The notes under the pieces were generated by a model. That model searched no databases. It saw only the letters and a list, made by a program, of their open reading frames with translations, and was not told the origin of the DNA. Of a stretch of DNA of 64,000 bases, positions 35,699 to 44,458 are shown in pieces; within the stretch, counting starts at the first letter, position 1; every line of letters begins with the position of its first letter. Origin of the DNA: Lachnospiraceae bacterium 10-1 (GTDB lineage Bacteria > Bacillota > Clostridia > Lachnospirales > Lachnospiraceae). Where the stretch lies: NCBI GenBank assembly GCA_000403495.2, contig KE159810.1:62001-126000 (forward strand), in the 5' to 3' direction. The translations under genes were made by a program, and so were the position numbers.

Positions 35699-35729
35699 TC
35701 AAACTCCCACACTCCACTCAGAGCTAATT

Positions 35730-35743
35730 AAAGTGTACACTTT
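35730..35743. promoter_or_regulatory. Perfect palindrome AAAGTGTACACTTT
   Basis: This 14-base dyad lies just upstream of the cupin remnant. It looks like an orphan operator, possibly from the lost cupin operon. The other bases of this stretch up to 35808 show no gene. Confidence 0.4.
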
Positions 35744-35808
35744 ATCTGCATCAAAACAGCATCATTTTTGCACCAAAGTTGCATCTTTTTACTTTATTTT
35801 ACTGCTTT

Positions 35809-36246
35809 CTACAACTGAAATTCCCCTGCCAGGTAATACCCTGACTCATTATCAGAAACACTTTTCACAATTCTATAATGTCCGGAAGCAAGCTTTCCAT
35901 AGGAAGAATCCCACCAGATCTCATAAGTCTCCGAAGTTCCTGCCGGAAGCCACAAGAGCTCCATCGTTACAGCGATTGCTTCCTTTGGTTCCACCTGATA
36001 CCACTTTCCATCCTTTTCCATCTGCAGGCTGTAATCTTGTCCAAAGCTGATATCTTTATCAGACTGGTTATCAATAGTATAAGCAACCCCTGTTTCAGAC
36101 ACTTTATCCTCATCCACAGTAAGCGATACGCCAGTTAATGTATTGACCTCATCCGTAAACTCTTCTCCCAACTTCTTCCCACAGCCGGCAAGAAGGAGTA
36201 TATTTAATCCCAAAACCATCATAAATATCATTTTGCTTTTTTTCAT
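35809..36246 (-). CDS. Small Ig-like lipoprotein
   Basis: This 145-residue lipoprotein has a signal (MKKSKMIFMMVLGLNILLLA, then Gly-Cys as lipid site). It continues as one beta-rich domain (TGVSLTVDEDKVSETGVAYT ... GHYRIVKSV) resembling bacterial immunoglobulin-like folds. The ATG at 36244-36246 has GGAGG upstream, inside the end of aspS. The stop of aspS is one base before it, so the two are coupled. The role is unknown. Confidence 0.7.
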   Translation of the reverse strand: MKKSKMIFMMVLGLNILLLAGCGKKLGEEFTDEVNTLTGVSLTVDEDKVSETGVAYTIDNQSDKDISFGQDYSLQMEKDGKWYQVEPKEAIAVTMELLWLPAGTSETYEIWWDSSYGKLASGHYRIVKSVSDNESGYYLAGEFQL

Positions 36247-36247
36247 A

Positions 36248-38023
36248 TCATCCTCCATACTGTGTTTCTTTAGGCAGATCAATCTTAATATGCACGTCAC
36301 GAAGCTGCTTTTCATCAACTGCCGAAGGCGCTCCCATCATAACATCCTGCGCTGTTTTATTCATAGGAAAAGGAATAATTTCTCTAATGCTGTCTTCTCC
36401 GGCAATCAGCATCACCATCCGGTCCACGCCAGGTGCAATTCCCGCGTGTGGAGGCGCACCATAACAGAATGCATTATACATAGCAGGAAACTTTGCTTTT
36501 ACATCATCTTCCGTAAGACCTACAATCTGGAATGCCTTTACCATAATTTCAGGATCATGATTTCTCACCGCACCGGAAGAAAGTTCCACCCCATTACATA
36601 CCAGATCATACTGATAAGCATAAATATCCAGCGGATCTTTATTTAAAAGTGCATCCATTCCTCCCTGGGGCATGGAAAAAGGATTATGGCAGAATTCCAG
36701 CTCTCCTGATTCTTCACCAATCTCATACATGGGGAAATCCACAATCCAGCAGAATTCATAACACTCCTGTTTCATATGGGCTTCACAGTTCATCCCCAGG
36801 AATTTCCGCAGCACACCGGCTGTTTTTTGGGCGTCCGTCTTTTTACCTGCTGTCAGTCCTACAAAATCACCGTTCTTTAAGCCAAGCGCCTCAATCACCT
36901 GCTCTTTTCTATCCTGTAAAAACTTGGAGATACCTCCTACAAAATCCCCATTTTCATCCAGCTTAAACCAATAAGCCTTCTGTCCGCTCTGCACTTCCAC
37001 ATCAGCGCAGATCTTATCAATCACCTTTCGGGTTGCTGTAAAGTGATCTACTACAACTGCCTTCACAGTCTGCCCCTCAAAAGGTTCAAAACCGCAGTCA
37101 TTCATACATTCCGTAGCATCCTGCACTAACAGATCTATTCGTAAATCCGGCTTATCAGAACCATATTTTTCCATTGCATCTTTATAGGAAATCCTTGCAA
37201 AGGGCGCACCAGATGCGGACTTATATTTGCCATATTTGGCAAAGATGGGTGGCAGCACGTCTTCTATTACCCCAAATACATCTTCCTGCGTTGCAAACGC
37301 CATTTCCATATCCAGCTGATAAAATTCTCCGGGAGAACGGTCTGCTCTGGCATCCTCATCCCGAAAACAAGGAGCCACCTGAAAATATCTGTCAAATCCG
37401 GATGTCATTAAAAGCTGTTTAAACTGCTGGGGAGCCTGGGGCAGTGCATAAAATTTCCCTGGATGATTTCTGGAAGGAACCAGATAATCCCTTGCTCCTT
37501 CCGGAGAAGAGCAGGTTAAAATGGGGGTGGTAATTTCCAGAAAGTCATGCTCAATCATGCTCTTTCTGATCTCTGCCACAATTTTACTCCGCAGTACAAT
37601 TTTTTCCTTTACCGCAGGATTTCTAAGATCCAAATATCTGTATTTTAATCTGGTGGCTTCATCTGCTTCCTTAGAACGGTTCACCTCAAAAGGAAGCTCA
37701 TTATAAATACATTTTCCCAAAACAGTGATTTCCTCAGGAACCACCTCAATTTCCCCTGTTTCAATCTGGGAATTTTTACTGGAACGCTCCCTCACCACAC
37801 CGGTAATGGAAAGGGTGGATTCATTATTGATTCCAGAAATCTTTGCCATCATTTCTTCCGTCTCAATCACTACCTGGGTTACGCCGTAAAAATCACGAAG
37901 GATCAAAAATCCAAGATTTTTGCTGACCTTCCGCATATTATCATACCAGCCTGTGATAGTTACCTTCTTACCAACATCGCTGATTCTTAACTGATTACAT
38001 GTATGGGTTCTTGACTGTACCAT
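36248..38023 (-). CDS. aspS: Aspartyl-tRNA synthetase
   Basis: AspS charges tRNA-Asp with aspartate. The 591-residue length fits the bacterial type. An N-terminal OB-fold begins MVQSRTHTCNQLRIS. Class II motif 2 is CFRDEDARADRSPGEFYQLD, and motif 3 is APPHAGIAPGVDRMVML. A GAD insertion domain lies between them. No missing element is seen. Confidence 0.97.
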   Translation of the reverse strand: MVQSRTHTCNQLRISDVGKKVTITGWYDNMRKVSKNLGFLILRDFYGVTQVVIETEEMMAKISGINNESTLSITGVVRERSSKNSQIETGEIEVVPEEITVLGKCIYNELPFEVNRSKEADEATRLKYRYLDLRNPAVKEKIVLRSKIVAEIRKSMIEHDFLEITTPILTCSSPEGARDYLVPSRNHPGKFYALPQAPQQFKQLLMTSGFDRYFQVAPCFRDEDARADRSPGEFYQLDMEMAFATQEDVFGVIEDVLPPIFAKYGKYKSASGAPFARISYKDAMEKYGSDKPDLRIDLLVQDATECMNDCGFEPFEGQTVKAVVVDHFTATRKVIDKICADVEVQSGQKAYWFKLDENGDFVGGISKFLQDRKEQVIEALGLKNGDFVGLTAGKKTDAQKTAGVLRKFLGMNCEAHMKQECYEFCWIVDFPMYEIGEESGELEFCHNPFSMPQGGMDALLNKDPLDIYAYQYDLVCNGVELSSGAVRNHDPEIMVKAFQIVGLTEDDVKAKFPAMYNAFCYGAPPHAGIAPGVDRMVMLIAGEDSIREIIPFPMNKTAQDVMMGAPSAVDEKQLRDVHIKIDLPKETQYGG

Positions 38024-38121
38024 AATCTACCTCATTTCTGCATTCTTTTCATATTGTATTTCTCTTTCACAAACGCTTATATTATACACGCTTTTCATCT
38101 GTTCCGCAATACGCCTGTTCA

Positions 38122-39699
38122 CTACATTAACGGAGCAACCGCTTTCATTAATCGTCCCACTAATTTTACCATCCATTTTTCTCTGCACACACTTTCTGTT
38201 GTAACCTGCCTGCATTTTGCAAGGGTAGACTGAAAATCTGCTTCAATTTCCTGAATACAGTCTGTCCGATACAAATAAGTAGCGCACTCAAAATGATGAT
38301 ATAAGCTGCGATAATCCAGATTGATCGTTCCCACCACTGCTTCCGCCTGGTCGCTGACAAATACCTTTGCATGGACAAACCCGGGGGTGTATTCATATAT
38401 TTTTACTCCTGACTCCAACAAAGATGCATAATGGGTTTTGGCTAATGCATACGGTATTGCCTTATCAGGAATTCCCGGCAGCACAAGTACTACCTCCACT
38501 CCCCTTTCAGCAGCAAATTTCAAGGCAGTTTCCATTTCTCCATCCAAAATCAGATATGGAGTCATAATGTGTACATAGGACAAAGATCTGTTCAAAATAT
38601 CCATGTACACCCTTTCTCCCAGCTTATCATCATCCAGCGGGCAGTCCCCATAGGGAATCACATAGCCTTTGGCCTTTTCCACGGGATAGGCAGGATATGA
38701 AAGGAAATCAACGGTTTCCTCTTTTATTTCATCTATTCCCCACATCTGAAGAAACATCAGGGTAAAGCTTCTGACAGCATCCCCTTTCAGCATGACAGCG
38801 GTATCTTTCCAATGACCGAACTTTTCTTTTTGATTAATATACTCATCTGCAAGGTTCACACCTCCGTTAAAAGCAGTATGTCCATCAATCACCAGTATTT
38901 TTCTGTGATCCCTATAATTGTAATGGGTGGATACAAAAGGCGACACATGGGCAAATACCTTACACTTAATCCCCAATGCTCTAAGCCGCCTGGGATAATC
39001 CCGGGGCAGCAGGGCAAATTCACAGCTTCCGTCATACATCACACGTACTTCTACTCCCTGAGCCGCTTTCTTTGCAAGGATTTCCAATACTCTGCCCCAC
39101 ATAAGTCCTTCATCCACAATAAAGTATTCCATAAAAATAAAATGCTTTGCTGCCTCAAGCTGCTTTAGCATCTCTTCAAACTTGTCTTCCCCTAAAGGAA
39201 AATAAGTAACCGCTGTATTTTCAAAAACCGGATGGCAGCCGCTTCTATGCATATAATGAGCCAGTGCCGCAACCCCCGGATTTTCCTTAGTCAAATGCTG
39301 CCTTACCTCTTCCTGCTGAGGTATGCACTCCTTAGAGGCTGTAATAATATAATTGATACGTGCCTTTAAAATTCTGTGTCCTATATCGCTTTGAGTATAC
39401 AAAAACAAAAGCACTCCAAACACAGGAAGCAGCATAATCACAATCAGCCATGTGATCTTTGCCGTAGGGTTCATTTTACTGTTTAGAAGATAAATTACCA
39501 TGATAAATGTGAGCACCACCGCTCCGCCAAAAATATGCGGCAGGAACTCTTCAAACCACTGAAAAATACTGAAAAGAAACAGAACCTGCAATATCAGTAA
39601 TAGTAAAATCAGCCCAAAGCGGCTGAATACGGCATGAATCATCCCTTTCTGCCCCTTTTTTAAAAGAAGAAGTCCTTTGTTTTTATAATCCTCTATCAT
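38122..39699 (-). CDS. cls: Cardiolipin synthase
   Basis: Cls condenses phosphatidylglycerol to cardiolipin in the membrane. The 525-residue protein has N-terminal helices around 25-45 (ILLLLILQVLFLFSIF) and 55-75, plus two phospholipase D HKD boxes. These are YRDHRKILVIDGHTAFNGG and VHAKVFVSDQAEAVVGTINL. Both active-site His and Lys residues are intact. It is monocistronic. Confidence 0.93.
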   Translation of the reverse strand: MIEDYKNKGLLLLKKGQKGMIHAVFSRFGLILLLLILQVLFLFSIFQWFEEFLPHIFGGAVVLTFIMVIYLLNSKMNPTAKITWLIVIMLLPVFGVLLFLYTQSDIGHRILKARINYIITASKECIPQQEEVRQHLTKENPGVAALAHYMHRSGCHPVFENTAVTYFPLGEDKFEEMLKQLEAAKHFIFMEYFIVDEGLMWGRVLEILAKKAAQGVEVRVMYDGSCEFALLPRDYPRRLRALGIKCKVFAHVSPFVSTHYNYRDHRKILVIDGHTAFNGGVNLADEYINQKEKFGHWKDTAVMLKGDAVRSFTLMFLQMWGIDEIKEETVDFLSYPAYPVEKAKGYVIPYGDCPLDDDKLGERVYMDILNRSLSYVHIMTPYLILDGEMETALKFAAERGVEVVLVLPGIPDKAIPYALAKTHYASLLESGVKIYEYTPGFVHAKVFVSDQAEAVVGTINLDYRSLYHHFECATYLYRTDCIQEIEADFQSTLAKCRQVTTESVCREKWMVKLVGRLMKAVAPLM

Positions 39700-39730
39700 A
39701 ACCGGTTCCCCCTATATTTCCCCTTCTGCA

Positions 39731-39859
39731 CTATAAACTCTGCCATAAAAGCATTTCATCATGAAATAAAGCTGAGAGTTTTCCCGTATCTTTCAGCCAT
39801 GAAAGATAGGACCGCACAGTACTGCCCACCAGAATATACGCTTCGTCTGACAGTATCAT
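39731..39859 (-). CDS. Possible 42-residue peptide after the Rrf2 gene
   Basis: The minus strand has an ATG at 39857-39859 and TAG at 39731-39733, encoding MILSDEAYILVGSTVRSYLS and further residues. It follows the Rrf2 stop by only 20 bases but lacks a ribosome site. It looks protein-like but is short, and could be a gene fragment. Confidence 0.25.
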   Translation of the reverse strand: MILSDEAYILVGSTVRSYLSWLKDTGKLSALFHDEMLLWQSL

Positions 39860-39879
39860 TGACTGGCTGAACTGTTGCG

Positions 39880-40314
39880 TCAAATCACATACTCATCCGC
39901 TTTTTCCTGCTGCCACAAGGCCATATCCGCCAGAGTAATATGATCCACCACTCCATTGATTGCTTCATTCAGCTTTTCCCATATCCGAATGGTTACACAA
40001 TCCTGTTTCCGTTCACACTCTATCCGGTCTTCTCCCACACAGCTAACCGGTGCAAGATCCCCTTCCGTTAAGCGCAAAATCATGCCTACTGTATACTCCG
40101 CCGGTTCCCGCTTTAAAATATAGCCTCCCTGCGCGCCTCTGATACTTCTTACATATCCTGCTTTATTTAATATGGAAATAATCTGCTCCAGATACTTTTC
40201 TGAAATCTGCTGCCGCCTGGCTATATCTTTCAGACTCACCGGCTCCCCCGTATTATAAACTGCCAAATCCAGCATCAACCGCAATGCATATCTTCCTTTT
40301 GTGGATATTTTCAT
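39880..40314 (-). CDS. Rrf2-family regulator (IscR-like)
   Basis: This 144-residue winged-helix regulator starts MKISTKGRYALRLMLDLAVY. It has the HTH ISEKYLEQIISILNKAGYVR, followed by GAQGGYILKR. Three Cys residues (C-x7-C-x5-C in SCVGEDRIECERKQDCV) match the iron-sulfur site of IscR-type proteins. It probably senses iron-sulfur status. The targets are not visible, and no isc/suf genes are next to it. Confidence 0.9.
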   Translation of the reverse strand: MKISTKGRYALRLMLDLAVYNTGEPVSLKDIARRQQISEKYLEQIISILNKAGYVRSIRGAQGGYILKREPAEYTVGMILRLTEGDLAPVSCVGEDRIECERKQDCVTIRIWEKLNEAINGVVDHITLADMALWQQEKADEYVI

Positions 40315-40487
40315 AGATTTTTCACTCTTACCTCATTTCCTCATTTTAATCCCATGCATATCGCAAGCATTGCCTGCTATACTGCTCAAATACGAAGTGT
40401 GAAAATTTATTTTCCACACTACTAATTCCGACTGCTTATATATGAATTGTATATTTTATGAAAAAAAAAGTCAAGTTTGTGAAAATG

Positions 40488-40496
40488 TGATATAAT
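40488..40496 (+). promoter_or_regulatory. Extended -10 promoter before the GNAT gene
   Basis: The nine bases TGATATAAT are an extended -10 for the GNAT gene, about 80 bases upstream. An imperfect dyad GTGTGAAAA/TTTTCCACAC also lies nearby, at about 40397-40420, between the divergent Rrf2 and GNAT genes. Confidence 0.55.
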
Positions 40497-40577
40497 TTTG
40501 TGTGGATTTGGCGACGAAGAATGAAAGCTCTATCCACGCTGGGCTACAGAATATTTTTTACCAGGGAGGGTATAATC

Positions 40578-41048
40578 ATGGAAATAAGACGTGCAAAAGA
40601 ACAGGACATGGATGGAATCAATCATCTGCTTATGCAGGTTTGTCTGGTACATCATAAGGGACGCCCGGATTTGTTTAAATATGGAGCAAAGAAGTACACT
40701 GATGAAGAGCTCCTAAACATTATTCAGGATGATATGCGCCCCATTTTTGTCGCAGTAGACGAAAAGAATGCTGTGCTGGGATATGCTTTCTGTATTTTCC
40801 AGCAGCATATAAATAATAATATTCTGACAGATATTAAAACTTTATACATAGATGATTTATGTGTGGACGAAGCCCTTCGCGGCCGGCATATCGGGAAAAA
40901 GCTTTACGAAGCAGTGCTTGATTTTGCACGGGCATCGAAATGCTATAACGTAACCTTAAACGTCTGGAGTTTAAATGAACCGGCCATGAAATTTTATCAA
41001 TCCTGCGGACTGAAACCGCAAAAAATAGGAATGGAAACCATTTTATAG
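40578..41048 (+). CDS. GNAT N-acetyltransferase
   Basis: This 156-residue acetyl-CoA transferase has the core LYIDDLCVDEALRGRHIGKK motif (RGRHIGKK pyrophosphate loop) and NVTLNVWSLNEPAMKFYQSC at the C-terminal strand. The ATG at 40578 has GGAGGG seven bases upstream. The acceptor is unknown. It ends within an inverted repeat that serves the opposite strand. Confidence 0.85.
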   Translation: MEIRRAKEQDMDGINHLLMQVCLVHHKGRPDLFKYGAKKYTDEELLNIIQDDMRPIFVAVDEKNAVLGYAFCIFQQHINNNILTDIKTLYIDDLCVDEALRGRHIGKKLYEAVLDFARASKCYNVTLNVWSLNEPAMKFYQSCGLKPQKIGMETIL

Positions 41049-41059
41049 TTTCCATTCCT
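41027..41059 (-). terminator. Terminator overlapping the end of the GNAT gene
   Basis: A perfect 12-base stem (AGGAATGGAAAC / GTTTCCATTCCT) with a 9-base loop is followed on the minus strand by TATTTTTTGC. It terminates the HD-hydrolase / DUF554-remnant transcript. It overlaps the last codons of the convergent GNAT gene. Confidence 0.8.
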
Positions 41060-41064
41060 GCCCG

Positions 41065-41240
41065 TTAAATAATCAAATCATAAAGAATCGGTATAATAAG
41101 CGCCGGAAGCATGTTGCCTACCTTAAATCTCTTTCCAAATGCAATATTGACTCCCACGCAGAAAATCAATGCAGCCCCATTCCAATCAGGCCGCCGCCAA
41201 TTACCGCCGCTGTATTGATAATCGTGCCAAGCCCTGTCAT
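41065..41240 (-). pseudogene. DUF554 membrane protein with large internal deletion
   Basis: The minus strand starts like DUF554 proteins (MTGLGTIINTAAVIGGGLIG), then hits a stop after about 25 codons. In another frame it resumes with the family's C-terminus (VGVNIAFGKRFKVGNMLPAL, IIPILYDLII, stop). Around 180 central residues are gone. The start ATG overlaps the HD gene's TGA as ATGA, which shows the genes were coupled. Confidence 0.75.
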
Positions 41241-41821
41241 AACCTGCTTATTTCTTCCTGAATCTGTTCTTCACAGGAGCGCATGGCAAGAATTGTCTTT
41301 TCAAACAGATCATTCAGCTCCCATCCCAGGTTTTCAGCTCCCTGTCTGATCACGTCACGAGAACACCCTGCTGCGAATTTTTTATCTTTAAACTTCTTTT
41401 TTATGCTGGAAGCCTCCATATCCATTACGCTTTTGGAGGGACGCATAAGCGCCGCCGCACCAATCAAACCGGTAAGCTCATCTACTGCAAAAAGAACCTT
41501 TTCCATTTCATGTTCCGGCTTTACATCGCAGCAAAGACCATAGCCATGCGAGCAAATGGAATGAATCATATCCTCCGATGCGCCGCCTTCTCTTAACAGT
41601 TCAGGCGCTTTTAAGCAGTGCTGCTCCGGATATAATTCAAAATCAATATCGTGTAAAAGACCTACATTCGCCCAATAATCCGCTTCATTTTCATACCCAA
41701 GCTCTTTTGCATACCAGCGCATAACTCCCTCTACCGTAAGCCCATGCTGAATATGAAAAGGCTCCTTATTATATTCCTTCAGCAAAGCAAACGCTTCTTC
41801 TCTTGTAAAATGATTCTCCAT
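41237..41821 (-). CDS. HD-domain phosphohydrolase
   Basis: This 194-residue protein begins MENHFTREEAFALLKEYN. It has the metal-binding HD motif in VGLLHDIDFE, with QHG upstream and further His residues in HSICSHGYG. It belongs to the HDIG/HD superfamily of phosphohydrolases; the substrate is not predictable. The ATG at 41819-41821 lies behind AAGGAGGAG. It is coupled to the broken DUF554 gene. Confidence 0.85.
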   Translation of the reverse strand: MENHFTREEAFALLKEYNKEPFHIQHGLTVEGVMRWYAKELGYENEADYWANVGLLHDIDFELYPEQHCLKAPELLREGGASEDMIHSICSHGYGLCCDVKPEHEMEKVLFAVDELTGLIGAAALMRPSKSVMDMEASSIKKKFKDKKFAAGCSRDVIRQGAENLGWELNDLFEKTILAMRSCEEQIQEEISRL

Positions 41822-42027
41822 TTTCCTTCTCCTCCTTAAAGCCATAATCATTCCACTTATCCCTGTCAGCCATAAACCAGACTTTTGATAAATATACATT
41901 TATCAAATTGAGACAGGGTTTTATCCTTCATCTGCATAATCATATCACACTGAAAGGGAATAGCAAGTGTCAGTTTGGCAGGATGGCCAATTTTCAGGTT
42001 CCGGGGAAATTGGCTGCCTTACCAACT

Positions 42028-42453
42028 TCAGCCCTGCCTGCTCTGGTAGATTTTAAGCTGTTCGTTAAACCGCATTGCGCTGGCTCTCTCCCCTATCCAT
42101 ACAAACACATAAACCAAAATAAATACCACTGCCACAGAGACTGCAAGAACAAAGAAAAAAAGAAAATCAGACAATGCTCCTGTCATATAATTAAGCCCCA
42201 AAACCAGCCCTTCTATCAAGAGCAAATGAAGGAATCGTCGAAACAGTACCTGGCGGATGCTTAATTCTTTTTTAGAATAATTTACAATGCTGAAAAGTAC
42301 AGACAAAAAACCAAAAAAAGGCGGTGAAAAGAAGGCCTCATACCCAAAGGTAAGCTGTGGAAAAAAAATCCTGCCAATGATTCCTTCCAGAATCGTAATA
42401 CAGGCAGTACATATAAAAAATGACATCATCATATCAACAAGTTTACTTTTCAT
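42028..42453 (-). CDS. DUF3021-family membrane protein
   Basis: This 141-residue protein starts MKSKLVDMMMSFFICTACIT and has four hydrophobic helices. DUF3021 proteins usually pair with a LytTR regulator, as here. The ATG at 42451-42453 has GGAGG eight bases upstream and overlaps the regulator gene by 11 bases. It may sense or transduce a membrane signal to that regulator. Confidence 0.8.
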   Translation of the reverse strand: MKSKLVDMMMSFFICTACITILEGIIGRIFFPQLTFGYEAFFSPPFFGFLSVLFSIVNYSKKELSIRQVLFRRFLHLLLIEGLVLGLNYMTGALSDFLFFFVLAVSVAVVFILVYVFVWIGERASAMRFNEQLKIYQSRQG

Positions 42454-42901
42454 CCCTTTCACCTCCCATAACAATTCTTTTTAATTCCGGAGCATATTGT
42501 CTGGAAATGATTACTTTTTCCCCATTTTTCATATGTGCAAAGAAACGTCCGTTTAATGCAGGGCTGATGCTATCAAGAAGCATCAAATTTAAAACCACTG
42601 ACTTGGAACACCGCACAAAGTGATAAGCCTTATAAAATTCTTCCACCTCATACAGCCGCATTTTCACCTGGCACACCTTTTCTTTTGTGTAGGCAAACAC
42701 CTTTTCATCCAAAGCCTCAAAGTAATAAACATCCTCCAGCCGAAAGCGGATCATTAACTGTTCCAGCGTGATTCCGGAAAGTTCTGTCCCCTTTAAAGAT
42801 GCATAGGCTTTTATATCTTCAATTTCCGGCGTAATATGAACACATTCAATAATTACCTGTTCCTTTTCCCTATCAGTAATTTTTCTGATGCTAACCTTCA
42901 T
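42443..42901 (-). CDS. LytTR DNA-binding regulator
   Basis: This 152-residue protein has a LytTR domain in its C-terminal two thirds (DVYYFEALDEKVFAYT, EVEEFYKAYHFVRCSKSVVL and NGRFFAHMKNGEKVIISRQY) and no receiver domain. LytTR/DUF3021 pairs are membrane-linked regulatory modules in Firmicutes, often autoregulated. The ATG at 42899-42901 follows AAGGAAGGAA. Confidence 0.88.
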   Translation of the reverse strand: MKVSIRKITDREKEQVIIECVHITPEIEDIKAYASLKGTELSGITLEQLMIRFRLEDVYYFEALDEKVFAYTKEKVCQVKMRLYEVEEFYKAYHFVRCSKSVVLNLMLLDSISPALNGRFFAHMKNGEKVIISRQYAPELKRIVMGGERDEK

Positions 42902-42944
42902 TCCATTTCCTTCCTTAATCATTATCTATGCTGCCGGCAGCACA

Positions 42945-44048
42945 TCAATATTCCGGTTCAATATCCAATTTACTGTTTCCTTTCAGATAATGGTCAAACC
43001 ACTCAAGTACAATTGCATTTACATTTTCCATGCAGCTTTTGGCATCCACTTCTCCTACTCCCATCAATTTGGCAAGTAAGGGAGAAGCAAGAGGCAGATC
43101 CGTAAAGTTCAAATGCCCCGTATCACGAAAGGCCACTGCCATGTAGTCTGCAGCGTGCTCGCCCACGTAAAAATTCACATATTGCCAGTCATGATGTTTC
43201 TCTTCAAAATCCTCCGGCATTTTTATCTCATCATACAGCCTTGCTCCAAAAACATCCAGTACCGGAACAGGATAAGGTTCCTTGTTATAAATTTCAATTC
43301 CGTTTTCAAATCCAGTATATTCCCCCAGCATGGTTCCTTCCAGATCTATCACTGCATCAATATCCGTTCTTTCTCTTCCAAGCGCTACGGAAGAAGCGCC
43401 TCCCATAGAATGCCCCATCAGGCCGATCTTATCAGCATCAATCAGGCAAAAGGGATCTTCCTCTCCCTTGTTTGCCTTTTCCAAAATGGTATCTAAAACA
43501 AAATTTTCATCTCCTGTGCGAAGCTCCATCCATGCAAGAGAGTTTTCATAAAACTGTCTTTCCAGCTCCGGATCATACCTCCCATTTCCAACAAATACAC
43601 TCTGCATAAATTCTTTATCTGCCAGAAAAACCTTCCCCTTCACATTTTTTACATACATGGCATGATATGTATGGCCTATGCTTGCCACCACATAACCATT
43701 TGAGGCCAGTTCCATACAAGTGGAATAATTACTGTCGATTACCCCAAATGCACCATGAGAAAAAATGACCAGCGGATAGCTGCCATCTTCCTCAGGATAC
43801 CAAAACTTTACCGTAAGCTCCCTGTTTTCTCCCGAATCCGTAAAAGCTTCCACCCTGTTTTCGTCCACCCAGGTATATTCCTTTATTAAAACCTTATGAT
43901 TTCCTGATACAGCCGGCGCATCATAAGGCGGAAACATGATAAATTTAAATAATATTCCAACAGCCACTGCTATAAGCAGAAAAATCAGCAATACCTTCAC
44001 CGGACGTTTCATCCTGCTTTTGCACTTTTCATCCTCTTTATCTTGCAT
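42945..44048 (-). CDS. Membrane-anchored alpha/beta hydrolase (PAF-acetylhydrolase-like)
   Basis: This protein has about 367 residues. An N-terminal membrane anchor (VLLIFLLIAVAVGILFKFIM) precedes an alpha/beta-hydrolase domain with LVIFSHGAFG (oxyanion region) and the nucleophile in KIGLMGHSMGGASSVALG. A late acid and His (RDTGHLNFTD) complete a likely triad. It resembles PAF-acetylhydrolase or chlorophyllase-type lipases. The ATG at 44046-44048 is preceded by GGAGGG. Confidence 0.88.
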   Translation of the reverse strand: MQDKEDEKCKSRMKRPVKVLLIFLLIAVAVGILFKFIMFPPYDAPAVSGNHKVLIKEYTWVDENRVEAFTDSGENRELTVKFWYPEEDGSYPLVIFSHGAFGVIDSNYSTCMELASNGYVVASIGHTYHAMYVKNVKGKVFLADKEFMQSVFVGNGRYDPELERQFYENSLAWMELRTGDENFVLDTILEKANKGEEDPFCLIDADKIGLMGHSMGGASSVALGRERTDIDAVIDLEGTMLGEYTGFENGIEIYNKEPYPVPVLDVFGARLYDEIKMPEDFEEKHHDWQYVNFYVGEHAADYMAVAFRDTGHLNFTDLPLASPLLAKLMGVGEVDAKSCMENVNAIVLEWFDHYLKGNSKLDIEPEY

Positions 44049-44158
44049 AAAAAATCCCTCCTTCATTTTATAAGGGTTACTCTAACACATTTCTGTACCC
44101 TATAAAATATCAGGAGGGATAAGTTACATTTTAAAAGGATAAGATGCCATTTTGAGAT

Positions 44159-44410
44159 TTACCCTTTTAATCCTCTGGACTGACGGTCCATGTCTTCCAC
44201 CACAATGTCATAGATCTCGCCTAATGTTGCACAGTACTCCAGCACCTTCCAAGGCTCATTGGTATGGAAATGAATTTTAATCAGTTCTTCATCTCCCACT
44301 GCCAAAAGACAGTCACCCTTAAAGTTTTCCGTGAAATACCGGGAAATCACATCTTCGTCCAAGTCTTCCCCTTCTATCAGCAATTGTGTGTCATATTTAA
44401 ATTCCAGCAT
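44159..44410 (-). CDS. Stand-alone FakA (YloV) C-terminal-like protein
   Basis: This 83-residue protein reads LLAVGDEELIKIHFHTNEPW, then KVLEYCATLGEIYDI. It matches the C-terminal part of the fatty-acid kinase FakA (GDDLIKVHVHTNEPGKVLEYA-like). The catalytic Dak domain is absent. It has its own AGGAG and ATG (44408-44410), so it is likely expressed. It may interact with DegV/FakB-type proteins; this is inference. The neighbours are transporters. Confidence 0.7.
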   Translation of the reverse strand: MLEFKYDTQLLIEGEDLDEDVISRYFTENFKGDCLLAVGDEELIKIHFHTNEPWKVLEYCATLGEIYDIVVEDMDRQSRGLKG

Positions 44411-44458
44411 AATTTTTCTCCTTTTCATTTACTGCTTTTTCTGGCAGCACATCAATCT

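Noticed and set aside
38027-38215. 62-codon minus-strand ORF between aspS and cls
   Set aside because: It overlaps the end of the cls gene out of frame and lacks a ribosome site.
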